DNA from: Oceanococcus sp041619555
GTDB lineage: Bacteria; Pseudomonadota; Gammaproteobacteria; Nevskiales; Oceanococcaceae
Length of the DNA: 64,000 nucleotides
Direction of reading: 5' to 3'
Assembly (NCBI GenBank): GCA_041619555.1
Contig: JBFKDQ010000015.1
Location: 1 to 64,000 of the forward strand
A model generated the notes under the pieces. The model saw only the letters and a program-made list of their open reading frames with translations, was not told the origin of the DNA and made no database searches. A program made the translations under genes and the position numbers. Positions 24,196 through 33,900 of this stretch are shown here, in pieces (positions within the stretch are counted from its first letter, which is position 1; the number at the start of each line of letters is the position of its first letter).

Positions 24196-27089
24196 AATAC
24201 CGGATTGCCTTCGCCCTTTCGGGGACGGCGCTGATTCTGGCCTGCGCCACGCCGTACGACCCGAAACAACATCAGAACCTGGATGAGTTGAACCGGGCTC
24301 CGGCGACCCTGGATGATCTGCTACCGCAGATCGAGGCGCCCGCGGACGCATCCGCCAGCAGCCGTCCGGACCGAACCGGGCCGACTGGCGACGAGGCATC
24401 GATCCAGCAGGAAACCGCCAACTCGAAAAAAGCGATCGAAAACTATCGTGCGATTCTTGCCCTGGCGCCGGAAAGTCGCGAGGTGAAATGGGAGGCCCAG
24501 CGACGTCTGGCCGACCTCCAGGTGGAAGTCAGCGAACTGGACCCGGACGCGCAGACAAAAGGTGTGGCCAGCGCCGAAAACTCGATTGACCTGTACAACA
24601 GCCTGCTGGACGCACGCCCGGATGATCCGGGCAATGACCGCATCCTGTACCAGCTGGCACGCGCCTATCAGAACACCGGACAGGTCGAACTGGCGATCGA
24701 TTCCCTGGCCGAACTGACGCGGAATTTCCCGGACACCGCGCTCTGGACCGATGCCCAGTTCCGCCGTGCCGAATTGTTGTTCAACCGGCGGGATTACCCA
24801 CCGGCGGAGCAGGCCTATCGCGAGGTCATGAAAAAAGGCCGCAAGACCTCGTATTTCGAGCAGGCGCAGTACAAGTACGGGTGGTCCATATTCAAGCAGG
24901 ATCGCTACGCCGATTCGCTCGACACCTTCGTCGCCATCCTCGACCGCGAACTTCCGGTTGGCGCGGTTGAGAATCTGGATGCCACCCTGGAAGTCGTGCC
25001 GCGGGCGCAGCGGGAACTGGTGCGTGACGTGCTGCGCGTGGTTTCCCTGAGCTTTTCCTATCTCGGCGGCGGAGAAGCCATCACCGAATTCCTCAAAGGC
25101 AAGCCGGAACGAAGTTTCGAGCCCGTGTTCTATGAGAACCTGGCCCGCCTGTTCCTGGAAAAAGGCCGCTTTGACGACGCCGCCCGCGCCTACGCCAGCC
25201 TTGCAGATCGCAGCCCCACCCATCCGCTGGCGCCGAAATTCCAGGCCCGCGTGATCGAGGTCTACGACCAGGCCGGGTTTGCCGATCTGGTCCTGCAGGC
25301 CAAGATCGATTACGTCGAGAAATATGATCTGGACCAGATCTACTGGACCGCTCATAACCGCGAGGACTCACCACAGGCCTATGCCCTGCTGCGCGAAAAC
25401 ATGGACGAACTGGCACGGCACTGGCACGCCAGCGCGCAGAAAGCGGACAAGCCGGCCGCCCGCACGGAACTTTTCCGCCGCGCAACCAGCACCTATGCGC
25501 GTTACCTTGAACGCTTCGAGGATGCAGGAAACCGCGCCGAAATCAATTTCCTGCTTGCGGAAGCCCACTTCCAGAACCAGGATTTCGTCGCCGCTGCAAC
25601 GCAGTTCGAACGTACCGCCTGGGATTATCCCGCCCATGACAAGTCCGCCGAAGCGGGCTATGCCGCGGTGCTCGCACGCCAGGCGCTGAGCGAGCAGGCC
25701 GATGAAGCATCGCGCCCGACGCGGATTCGCGAGTCCGTCGCCACCTCCCTGCGGTTCGCCGAGGGTTTCGCCGATCACCCGGAACAGGCCAAGGTGCTGA
25801 TGCGCGCCGCCGAGGACCTCTACAGCATCGAGGCCCCGGATCAAGCCATTGCGGTAGCGCAGCGGCTGACCGCCCAGACCACCCCCGCCGCGCAAGCGCT
25901 GCACCTGCCGGCCTGGACCCTGATCGCTTACGCGCACATGGACCAGAAGCGCTACGCCGATGCCGAGCAGGGCCTGAGCGCGGCCTTGCGGTTGAGTCCA
26001 CCCGAAGATCCCAAGCTGCCGGAGCTTAAAGAGAACCTCGCCACCGCGATCTACCGTCAGGGGGAAGCGGCCCGGACCGCACAGGATCTAGATGCGGCGA
26101 TCGCCCATTTCCTCAGGGTCAAGACTGTTCTGCCAGGCTCAGAACTCGCTGCTGCCGGCGATTTCGATGCCGCCGCCGGCCTGATCACCCAGGAGAAATG
26201 GCCCGAGGCCGCCCAGGTTCTGCTGCAGTTCCGTCAGGCGTATCCGAACCACCCTCTGCAAGCCGAAACGACCCGCAAGCTGGCTGGCGTCTACCTCAAG
26301 GACGGCAAGAAGCAGCTCGCCGCCGGAGAATTCAAGCGCATCGCGCGCAGCCCGACCGAAGCCGCCGAGGCGCGCCGCGCAGCGGCCTGGCAGGCGGCTG
26401 GCCTGTATGACGAAAGCGGCGCCATGGCGGAGGCAGAAGCGGCCTACGGCTATTTCATCGCCACCTACGACCAGCCATACAGCCAGATCCTGAAAGCCCA
26501 GGAACGCCTGATCGCAATAACCGCGCAGCGTGGCGACCGCGCGGCCAACCGGCGCTGGCTGCGGCAGTTGATCGACCGCGAAAAGGTGGCCGGCGCACAG
26601 CGCAGCGCGCGCAGTCGGACCCTCGCCGCGCAGGCGAGCCTGACCCTGGCGGACGATGCGCGCCGGGTGTTTGAGGCCAGGTCACTGACCGCCCCCCTGC
26701 AACGCAGCCTGCCGATCAAGAAAGCGGCCATGGACAAGGCGATGGTCGCCTACACCGCGGTGGCGGAATACGCGATCGCGGAATTTACCACCCAGGCCAT
26801 CAGCCGCATCGGCGAGCTGTATGTGAACTTCTCCCAGAGCCTGCTGAAATCGGAGCGTCCCCGCGGCCTGTCCGAACTGGAACTGGAGGAGTATCAGTTC
26901 CTGCTCGAAGATCAGGCCTTCCCGCTGGAGGAAAAAGCCATCGAAATCCATGCCAGCAACACCCGCAGAACCCTGGACGGCATCTATGATGACTGGGTCA
27001 AGGCCAGCTACACCGCCCTGGCCAAACTGCTGCCAGCCCGCTATGCCAAGACCGAGCGCAGTGAGGTGACGCTTGAAACCCTGGATTAA
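24192..27089 (+). CDS. Large TPR lipoprotein of the Agl/Glt-like cluster
   Basis: A 965-residue protein with a lipobox (ALILAC, Cys18) and long arrays of tetratricopeptide-like helices throughout, for instance ILYQLARAYQNTGQVELAIDSL, AEQAYREVMKKG, LFLEKGRFDDAARAYASLAD and AWTLIAYAHMDQKRYADAEQ (each in part). It ends in a helical region without repeats (SELELEEYQFLLEDQAF). Outer-membrane or periplasmic localisation is expected from the lipobox. Large TPR proteins next to AglR/Q/S-type motors act as the periplasmic track-spanning component in Myxococcus; here the role is inferred. ATGA overlap with the preceding gene; the next gene starts inside its last 17 bases. Confidence 0.85.
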   Translation: MKYRIAFALSGTALILACATPYDPKQHQNLDELNRAPATLDDLLPQIEAPADASASSRPDRTGPTGDEASIQQETANSKKAIENYRAILALAPESREVKWEAQRRLADLQVEVSELDPDAQTKGVASAENSIDLYNSLLDARPDDPGNDRILYQLARAYQNTGQVELAIDSLAELTRNFPDTALWTDAQFRRAELLFNRRDYPPAEQAYREVMKKGRKTSYFEQAQYKYGWSIFKQDRYADSLDTFVAILDRELPVGAVENLDATLEVVPRAQRELVRDVLRVVSLSFSYLGGGEAITEFLKGKPERSFEPVFYENLARLFLEKGRFDDAARAYASLADRSPTHPLAPKFQARVIEVYDQAGFADLVLQAKIDYVEKYDLDQIYWTAHNREDSPQAYALLRENMDELARHWHASAQKADKPAARTELFRRATSTYARYLERFEDAGNRAEINFLLAEAHFQNQDFVAAATQFERTAWDYPAHDKSAEAGYAAVLARQALSEQADEASRPTRIRESVATSLRFAEGFADHPEQAKVLMRAAEDLYSIEAPDQAIAVAQRLTAQTTPAAQALHLPAWTLIAYAHMDQKRYADAEQGLSAALRLSPPEDPKLPELKENLATAIYRQGEAARTAQDLDAAIAHFLRVKTVLPGSELAAAGDFDAAAGLITQEKWPEAAQVLLQFRQAYPNHPLQAETTRKLAGVYLKDGKKQLAAGEFKRIARSPTEAAEARRAAAWQAAGLYDESGAMAEAEAAYGYFIATYDQPYSQILKAQERLIAITAQRGDRAANRRWLRQLIDREKVAGAQRSARSRTLAAQASLTLADDARRVFEARSLTAPLQRSLPIKKAAMDKAMVAYTAVAEYAIAEFTTQAISRIGELYVNFSQSLLKSERPRGLSELELEEYQFLLEDQAFPLEEKAIEIHASNTRRTLDGIYDDWVKASYTALAKLLPARYAKTERSEVTLETLD

Positions 27090-27657
27090 GACCACCCTGA
27101 GCGCCGTCTGTATCGCCTGGCTGGCCGGCTGCGCCATCACGCCTGGCGGTGACGCCGACACGCCGCCCGAAAAGCCGGTTCTGCCGGCCGATTACGCCGC
27201 CGCACTGGCTCTGCTCAAACAGGGAAAATGGGCACCTGCCGAGCAGGCCCTGCTGCGCTATGCCGAGCTGCATCCACGCATGAGCAGCCCACAGGTCAAT
27301 CTGGCCTTGCTCTACCTGCGCACCGGGCGCAAGGATGAAGCCCGCAGAGCCCTGGCGAAGGCCCTTGAGATCAACCCGCGGCAGGCCGCCGCGCACAATC
27401 AGTTGGGGATCCTGGCTCGCGAGGACGGCGATTTCTCCGCGGCGCGCAAAGCCTACAAAGCCGCCATCTCCGCACAGAAGAATTATCCCAACGCCCATCT
27501 CAACCTGGCCATCCTGCTGGACCTGTACTTGCATGATCCGAAAGCGGCCCTGCCACATTACCAGCGCTATGCAGAACTGATCGGCGAAGATCAGATGGAC
27601 CAGCAGACCAAGAGCTGGATCGCCGACGCCCAGAGACAGGTTGAGGGAGGAAAATAA
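27073..27657 (+). CDS. Small TPR lipoprotein of the Agl/Glt-like cluster
   Basis: A 194-residue lipoprotein (lipobox WLAGC, Cys about residue 17) with three to four TPRs: ALALLKQGKWAPAEQALLRY, LALLYLRTGRKDEARRALAK, LGILAREDGDFSAARKAY and LAILLDLYLHDPKAALPHY. It resembles GltE/AglT- or PilF-like small TPR lipoproteins. The TTG start at 27073 is supported by GAGG (27063-27066) six bases upstream and overlaps the preceding gene by 17 bases. Confidence 0.85.
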   Translation: MKPWIKTTLSAVCIAWLAGCAITPGGDADTPPEKPVLPADYAAALALLKQGKWAPAEQALLRYAELHPRMSSPQVNLALLYLRTGRKDEARRALAKALEINPRQAAAHNQLGILAREDGDFSAARKAYKAAISAQKNYPNAHLNLAILLDLYLHDPKAALPHYQRYAELIGEDQMDQQTKSWIADAQRQVEGGK

Positions 27658-27662
27658 ACCGG

Positions 27663-27956
27663 ATGAAATTTTGCAGTGCAACAATCAGAGGGCTATCATG
27701 TGGCGCCTTGATTCTGGCAAGCCCGCTCGGACTGGCACAGACCGAGCCGGTGGAACTGGGAGGCACGACCATCATCGGAGACCGTGAACTTCCGATCGGC
27801 CTGTACATCTCACCATGGCGCAGCGCGACTGCGGAAGATGACATCGATCGGCCCTCGCGTTATCTCGATGTGGGCACCCAGGCACTGGACCCCGATGTAT
27901 TCCGGCGACAGGTCGAATACCTGGACGCCCTTGATGCCGCCGCGCGGCGTAAATAA
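27663..27956 (+). CDS. Small exported protein of the Agl/Glt-like cluster
   Basis: A 97-residue protein with a signal peptide (cleaved near ...PLGLAQ) and a mature part of about 72 residues containing TTIIGDRELPIGLYISPW, followed by an acidic/charged helix. I recall similar short proteins with a GDRELP-LYI-PW core in related gene clusters of other gammaproteobacteria, but no function is known. It lies 5 bases after the TPR lipoprotein and 17 before the TolQ-like gene, so it is part of the operon. Confidence 0.75.
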   Translation: MKFCSATIRGLSCGALILASPLGLAQTEPVELGGTTIIGDRELPIGLYISPWRSATAEDDIDRPSRYLDVGTQALDPDVFRRQVEYLDALDAAARRK

Positions 27957-27973
27957 ACAGAAAAGGAAAGCTC

Positions 27974-28627
27974 ATGGAATTCATGACCGTCGTGGCCCGC
28001 TTCTTCCAGGAAGGCGGCCTGTTCATGTACCCGATTGTCGCGATGCTGGCCTTCGGCTTGGCCATTGCCGTAGAACGTACGCTGTACCTGCGCAACACCC
28101 GGATCGGTAACCGCAAGACCTGGGAGGCCATCGCCCCGCTGGTGGCCCAGGGACGCTACGACGCCGCACTGGCGCAGACCGAGGAAACCGAAGGTGCCCT
28201 GGCGCGCGTCATGGGTTACGGTCTGGCACGAATCAAGACCGCACGGCGACGTGAGGATCTGGAGATGGCGATGGAAGAAAGCCTGATGGAAGTGCTGCCG
28301 CAGATGGAAAGGCGCACCCCCTTCCTGCAGGTGTTCGCCAATGTCGCCACCCTGCTCGGCCTGCTTGGCACCATCATCGGCCTGATTCAGGGCTTTACCG
28401 CGGTCGCCAACGTGAATCCCGCGGAGAAGGCCAATCTTCTGTCGGCCTCGATTTCCGTGGCCATGAACACCACCGCGTTCGGCCTGATGTGCGCCATCCC
28501 GCTGCTGCTGCTGCACGCCTGGCTACAGGCCAAGACCACGGAACTGGTGGACAGCCTGGAGATGGCCACGGTCAAGTTCCTTAACCAGTTCTCCGAAACC
28601 CAGCAGACCAAAAGCGCCTCGCAGTAA
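27974..28627 (+). CDS. MotA/TolQ/ExbB-type proton channel protein (AglR-like)
   Basis: A 217-residue inner-membrane protein with three helices: FMYPIVAMLAFGLAIAVERTLYL, VFANVATLLGLLGTIIGLIQGF and SISVAMNTTAFGLMCAIPLLLLHAW. The TLLGLLGTIIGLIQGF and STALxTTAFGL-type segments are the ExbB/TolQ hallmark. With the two ExbD-like proteins it should form a proton-driven stator powering an envelope machine, as AglRQS does in Myxococcus and TolQR/ExbBD do in transport. SD AAGGAAAG lies just before the ATG. Confidence 0.93.
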   Translation: MEFMTVVARFFQEGGLFMYPIVAMLAFGLAIAVERTLYLRNTRIGNRKTWEAIAPLVAQGRYDAALAQTEETEGALARVMGYGLARIKTARRREDLEMAMEESLMEVLPQMERRTPFLQVFANVATLLGLLGTIIGLIQGFTAVANVNPAEKANLLSASISVAMNTTAFGLMCAIPLLLLHAWLQAKTTELVDSLEMATVKFLNQFSETQQTKSASQ

Positions 28628-28639
28628 GGCAGTCTCGCG

Positions 28640-29152
28640 ATGAATCCACGTTGGCGTCGTCACCGCCTTCGCCAGGAACCGGCGGAGATGAACATCACGG
28701 CCTTCATGAACCTGATGGTGATTCTGGTTCCTTTCTTGCTGATCACGGCGGTTTTTTCCCGTCTCGCCATCCTGGAACTCAATCTGCCGAGTCCCAGCAG
28801 CGAAAGCAGTGAAGAGGAACCCAAGCAGCAGTTGACCATCACGGTACGGGACAGCGGCATCACGGTGAGTGATCGCGACGGCGTGATCAAACCGATCCCC
28901 AAAGTGGCCGGGGAACACAACCTCGCCGCCCTGACCGACCTGATGATCCTGGTCAAGAACAAGCTGCCGGAGGAAACCAGCGCCACCCTGCTGCTGGAGC
29001 CACAGACCAGTTACGACATCGTGATCCAGGTGATGGATGCAGTGCGCATCGCCACCGCGGAGCACACCGGCGACACCAGGAACCGCGAATTATTCCCCTC
29101 CATCGCGCTGGGTGATGCACCGCAGGCCAGTTCCAACGGAGGCGATCAGTGA
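28640..29152 (+). CDS. ExbD/TolR-family protein lacking the membrane aspartate (AglQ-like)
   Basis: A 170-residue protein with one N-terminal membrane helix (MNLMVILVPFLLITAVF, about 23-39) and a periplasmic ExbD domain. The family pattern N-x-T-x-F-x-D is here MNITAFMN: the aspartate that carries protons in ExbD, TolR and MotB is asparagine (N24, codon 28709-28711). The periplasmic part (LTITVRDSGITVSDRDG, DIVIQVMDAVR) is otherwise intact and ends in a longer tail. It is paired with a second ExbD that keeps the aspartate, so the stator may be a hetero-oligomer with a single protonatable subunit type. Confidence 0.9.
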   Translation: MNPRWRRHRLRQEPAEMNITAFMNLMVILVPFLLITAVFSRLAILELNLPSPSSESSEEEPKQQLTITVRDSGITVSDRDGVIKPIPKVAGEHNLAALTDLMILVKNKLPEETSATLLLEPQTSYDIVIQVMDAVRIATAEHTGDTRNRELFPSIALGDAPQASSNGGDQ

Positions 29153-29670
29153 AACAGACTCGTCGCGCACATCGCATGGAACTCCGGGCGGCGCGCAAAT
29201 CCAAGGTCGCGCCGATGAATCTGGTGTCCCTGATGGACATCTTCACGATTCTGGTGTTCTTCCTGCTCGCCCAGTCCTCCGCCGTCGAGGTGCTGCCCAA
29301 TACCGACAAGATCGCCCTGCCGGAATCGCTCGCCGAAGAACGTGCGCGCGAAACCGTGCTGATCATGATCACCCACGAAGACATCATGGTGAATGGTTAC
29401 GCCACCATGCCGACCGCTGCAGCGATGGGTCCCAATCCGGATTTCGCCCCCCTGCGCAAGGCACTGGCGGAACAGGCGGAACGGGTGGTGAAGGTCGGTG
29501 AAGCCGACCAGCGGGACCGCGGCGAGGTGACCATCATGGCGGACAAGGGCCTGCCCTACTCCTTGATCAAGCAGGTCATGCTCGCCTGCACGCAGTCCCA
29601 GTACGGCCTGCTGTCATTTGCCGTGCTGCAGAAAGATCAGTCCACCGTGCAGCTGGGAGAATCGGATTGA
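29149..29670 (+). CDS. ExbD/TolR-family protein (AglS-like)
   Basis: A 173-residue ExbD-type protein with membrane helix LMDIFTILVFFLLAQ and the conserved aspartate D30, followed by a periplasmic domain (ETVLIMITHEDIMVNGY, EVTIMADKGLPYSLIKQVMLAC). The GTG start at 29149 overlaps the preceding stop (GTGA) and has GGAGG (29138-29142) six bases upstream. It should supply the proton-coupling residue for the stator formed with the ExbB-like protein. Confidence 0.92.
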   Translation: MKQTRRAHRMELRAARKSKVAPMNLVSLMDIFTILVFFLLAQSSAVEVLPNTDKIALPESLAEERARETVLIMITHEDIMVNGYATMPTAAAMGPNPDFAPLRKALAEQAERVVKVGEADQRDRGEVTIMADKGLPYSLIKQVMLACTQSQYGLLSFAVLQKDQSTVQLGESD

Positions 29671-30665
29671 CCACGATCGCATTTTCCCGCAACAGCTGGG
29701 CCGAACTGGAACGCGACGAAGCCCGCTTCCATCGCACCCTGCTGATCGTCTGCCTGCCCTTCATCCTGTTCGGCGTGCTGATCCCGCTGTGGGAACTCAC
29801 CGGCCTCAAGCAGGGTGGAGGCGAAGATCTCTCACAACGCTATGCGGAGCTGCTGATTCAACAGGCCACCAAACAGGTGGAGGCGCCGGAACCGGAAGCC
29901 CCGGCAACCCCGGAAGAACCGGAGCCCACCGAACCGGATACCGAAGCGGAGCCCGAGCCTGAAGTCAAAGCCGAAAAGCCGGAACCCAAGCCCGAACCGA
30001 AACCCAGGACCGAGCCGCAGGTTGACGCCCGCGAGCAGGCCAGGGAGAAGGTGCAGAAGAAATTCGCCAGCGCATTCAACGCCCTGGATTCCCTACGCGA
30101 GCAGGCGCCCATCATCACCGCGAGCAATCGTCCGCTGACCCAGGCCAGCAGCGCCAGCAGTGAAGCCCCGAGCAGCACCGACACCGGCATCCTGACCTCG
30201 GATCTCGGTCGCGGCAGCGGCGGCGTGCGCAATGCCCCGACACGCAGCTCGAACACCTCCAGCACCGCGCTGGCGGGTCGCCAGAGCACCCAGGTCGATA
30301 CCGTGATCACCGCCAGCGGCGGCGGTTTCGGCGAGGAAGCCGACGAAGCCGGTTTTGGCGGCAACAGTCGGCTGCAAGGCCGCTCGCTGGAAGAGATCCA
30401 GGTGGTGATGGACCGCAACAAGAGCGGTCTGTACTCGCTCTACAATCGTGCACTGCGGCGTGATGCGACGCTGCAGGGCAAGATCGTGCTGCAGATCACC
30501 ATCGCGCCGTCAGGCGCGGTCACAGGCTGCGAGGTCGTTTCCAGCGAGCTCAACAATCCGGAACTGGAGAATCGCATTGTGCGACGGGTGAAGCTGATCA
30601 ATTTCGGCGCCAAGGACGTCGCTGAAATGACCATCAAGTACCCGATTCACTTCATTCCGAGCTAG
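29667..30665 (+). CDS. TonB-like energy transducer with AgmX/PglI C-terminal domain
   Basis: A 332-residue protein with one membrane helix (LLIVCLPFILFGVLIPLWEL), a Pro/Glu/Lys-rich linker spanning the periplasm (about 62-120), a Ser/Gly-rich region, and a TonB-like C-terminal domain (SLEEIQVVMDRNKSGLYSLYNRALRR in part; KIVLQITIAPSGAVTGCEVV). Such AgmX/PglI domains occur in GltG/GltJ of the Myxococcus gliding machine. It would connect the inner-membrane stator with periplasmic and outer-membrane partners. Start TTG 29667 overlaps the ExbD stop (TTGA) with GGGAGA six bases upstream. Last gene of the operon. Confidence 0.88.
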   Translation: MTTIAFSRNSWAELERDEARFHRTLLIVCLPFILFGVLIPLWELTGLKQGGGEDLSQRYAELLIQQATKQVEAPEPEAPATPEEPEPTEPDTEAEPEPEVKAEKPEPKPEPKPRTEPQVDAREQAREKVQKKFASAFNALDSLREQAPIITASNRPLTQASSASSEAPSSTDTGILTSDLGRGSGGVRNAPTRSSNTSSTALAGRQSTQVDTVITASGGGFGEEADEAGFGGNSRLQGRSLEEIQVVMDRNKSGLYSLYNRALRRDATLQGKIVLQITIAPSGAVTGCEVVSSELNNPELENRIVRRVKLINFGAKDVAEMTIKYPIHFIPS

Positions 30666-30807
30666 GCGTCTGCGCCGCAAGCCGCTGGCATCGCCGCCTT
30701 TGGCTAGCGCAGAGAATCCGCCGCTGGGCTGATCTGGCCAACTCCGGCCATCCCTTGCCGCCGGCGCCACTGCGGGCCGGCCCAGCCTTCCCCCGGGCTT
30801 CGTTTCA

Positions 30808-30837
30808 TTGTCGGGCCAAACCGCACAATGCTAACAT
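30808..30837 (+). promoter_or_regulatory. Predicted sigma-70 promoter for the BNR-repeat protein
   Basis: TTGTCG (30808-30813) and TAACAT (30832-30837) are 18 bases apart; TGC directly before TAACAT gives an extended -10 element. Transcription would start near 30844, about 80 bases before the ATG at 30926. Confidence 0.45.
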
Positions 30838-30925
30838 GTATAGTTCATAACTGTATTGAACCGGCTTGGCGGGCCCTCACGGCCCGGCCAACCGTTTCCC
30901 GATTCCTCGCGAGGACCCTCCCCTG

Positions 30926-33900
30926 ATGATCTGCAACAGACCGCAAACCTGGTTTGCGCAAAGCTTGGCCGTGCTCGCGCTCGGCCTGAGCACCGCCCAC
31001 GCCGCCACCCCCAGCGAGGGCAGCGTCAGCCCCGCCAGCCCGGAACTCGTGTTTGAATCCGGCCCCCATCTGATTTCCAATCCGGCCTATCCCGACACCG
31101 GTGCGTGCCTGAATCCAGCGCTGGTCTGCGATGATTTCGCTCTCGCCGTTGAGGTGCCAGCCGACGTTCCGGCAAGCCAAAGCGTACGCCTGACCGTTCG
31201 CACCGAAGCGCCCCTGGGCGAAGACTACGACATCTATCTCCTCGACGACGGCGGCCAGGAAATCAACAGTTCCGCCAGCGGCGGCACGCCGGAGGAAATG
31301 GTCTTGCTGCTGCAAGCCGGAACGCAGAACTACACGGTACGCATCATTCCCTGGCTGGTCACCGGCACCGTGGCGACGACCAAGATCACCCTCGAATTCA
31401 TCGAAACGCAGACCGGTGGAGACGAATCCGGTCCGCAGGCAGGACTGGGTGATGGCAAGCTGCCACTGAACCCCGAAGCACCGCGTTACAGCGTCTACGT
31501 CTCGCCACCTGAAGAAGGCAACGACGCCGGCGAACCCACGGTCGGCTACAACCCGCTGACCAAGCGCGCGATGTTCATTTCCTATGTCAACGCGCTGCGG
31601 GTGACCTTCCCGGAAAATCTGGATGAAGCCCTGCCCGAGAGCTGCGATGCCAACTGGGAAAACAAATCCGGTCTGATCACCACGCTGAATTCACTGGACC
31701 CGATCATGACCACCGACCAGGACACCGGCCGAACCTTCAATTCACAGCTCTCCGGCGCCAACAGCCTGTTCGAGTTCTCCGATGATGACGGCGAATCCTG
31801 GACCCCGGGCCAGATCGGGGTGCCCAACGGCGGCGCCGATCATCAGGGTGTCGTGGCCGGCCCCTACCCGGCCGACTTCCCGATCGGTGGCCTGCTGTAT
31901 CCGAATGCGGTCTACTACTGCTCTCAATCGGTGGCTTCTGCGTTCTGTTCCCGCAGCGATGACGGCGGCCAGACTTTCGGTCCGGGCTATCCGTTCAAGA
32001 ACACGGACTGCTCAGCCGGCGGTCTGCATGGACATCCCAAGGTCGCGCCTGACGGCACCCTGTACATCCCGGACAGCTCGCAATGCGTGCTGCCGCTGGG
32101 CGAGACCGCCGAAAAGGTGGTCACTTTCGTCAGCGAAGATGCCGGCATGACCTATGCGGCCCGCCCGATACCGACCAGTGAAGGCGGCGCCGGCTCCGAT
32201 CCCTCGATCGGCATCGCGACCGACGGCACGGCCTACATGTGCTACGAAAACGCCGATGGCACCACCCGCGTGGCGGTCAGTAAGGATAAGGGCCTGAGTT
32301 GGGCGAATGACCAGGATATCGGCGCGGCCGCTGGTCTGGTGGCGACACGCTTCCCCGCCATGATCGCCGGCGATCCGGATCGCGCGGCCTGTGCGTTCCT
32401 CGGCACCACCACCGAAGGCCCCGATCTGGAGCTTGGCTTTACCGGTGTCTGGTATCCCTACATCGCCACCACCTATGACGGTGGCAAGACCTGGGATCTC
32501 GTGAATCTGAGCCCGGATGATCCGGTGCAGGGTTTCGGCGGCGTCGGCACCAGCGGGACCAATCGCAATCTGCTCGACTTCAACGACCTCGAACTCGACG
32601 ACATGGGGCGCCCGCTGTTTGCCTATGCGGATGGCTGCATCGGCGGCTGTGTCATCGACCCGAGCCAGAACAGCTTCGCCGCCAAGGCCACGCTGGCCCG
32701 CCAGTCCGGTGGCCGCAGCCTTTACGCGAAGTACGATGATCAATTCCGCAGTGGCCCTCAGCCCCCCAAGGCCGCCTGCCCCCTGGCGCGCCACAGCCAG
32801 CGCACCGTGAACCAGACCGTGATCGGCTGGAACGCGCCCGACAACGGCGGCCTTGAGATCAGCAACTACCAGGTTTATCGGTCGGAGCAGCCCACCGGTC
32901 CCTTCGTACTGATCGGCAACAGCAGCAAGACCCGCTTCATCGACAGCACGGCTGATCCGGCGGTTACAACCTACTACTACAAGGTCGTCGCCGAAAATGA
33001 AGCTGGCACCAGCCCGCAGAGCAACGTGCTGAGCCTGCCGCTGAGCACCCAAAAGGAAGTCGATACCTGCAGCCTGCCCGGCGCGATGATCATTCAGGAC
33101 CCGGCCGGCGACTCCCCGGTCAGCGACTATGACGTGCTGAGTTTCTCCGTGGCCGAACCGGCCGACTTCGCGGACCACTTCGTGTTCACCCTGAAGCTTG
33201 CAGGCTTCACGGCCTCGGAGCCGCCGCCGTCCTCGTTCTATCCGGTGCTTTTCCCGCTGCTCAACAATCTGTACCTGGCCTTTGACGTGACGCTGGGCGC
33301 ACCGCGCTTTGTCCATGGCCAGTTCGTTGAACTGCCCCAGGGACTGCTGCAATTCAACGAAGCCGGCAGCCTGGACAGCCGCAGCAGCTACGGCGCGGAT
33401 GGCACGGTGGTCATGATCGTGCCCAAGGTCCTGTTCGGTGAACTTGAGGCAGGTGACGTGATCGCCGGCTTTGATATCCGCTCACGCATGGGCGCCAGCG
33501 CCGCTCCCAGCCGCGATACCGCCGGCCCTGCCGACTACATCGTGCGCGGCCACGAAAATTGCAGGAGCCGCCGCAATGCTCTGGTAATCGCCGAACTGAG
33601 CAGCAGTCGCAACGAGGGGCGCGCGCCGACCACAGTCGAGTTCACCATCTCTGGCCAAGCCAGCGACGGCAGTCGTCTGAGCAGCTGGTCCCTGGATTTT
33701 GGTGATGGTGAATCGGTCGAGAAACAGCCTTTCAATAGCACCGGCATCGCCCGCATCAGTCACAGCTACCTCAGCGAGGGCGTGTACCGCGCCAAAGCCA
33801 CGGTGCGCGACTCCCAGGGCCGCAGCAGCGCCAATCTCGCCGAGCAGACCATCGAGATTGGAGTGGCCGAACGCAGCCTGTCCGCCCTGCGCGGCGGCAG

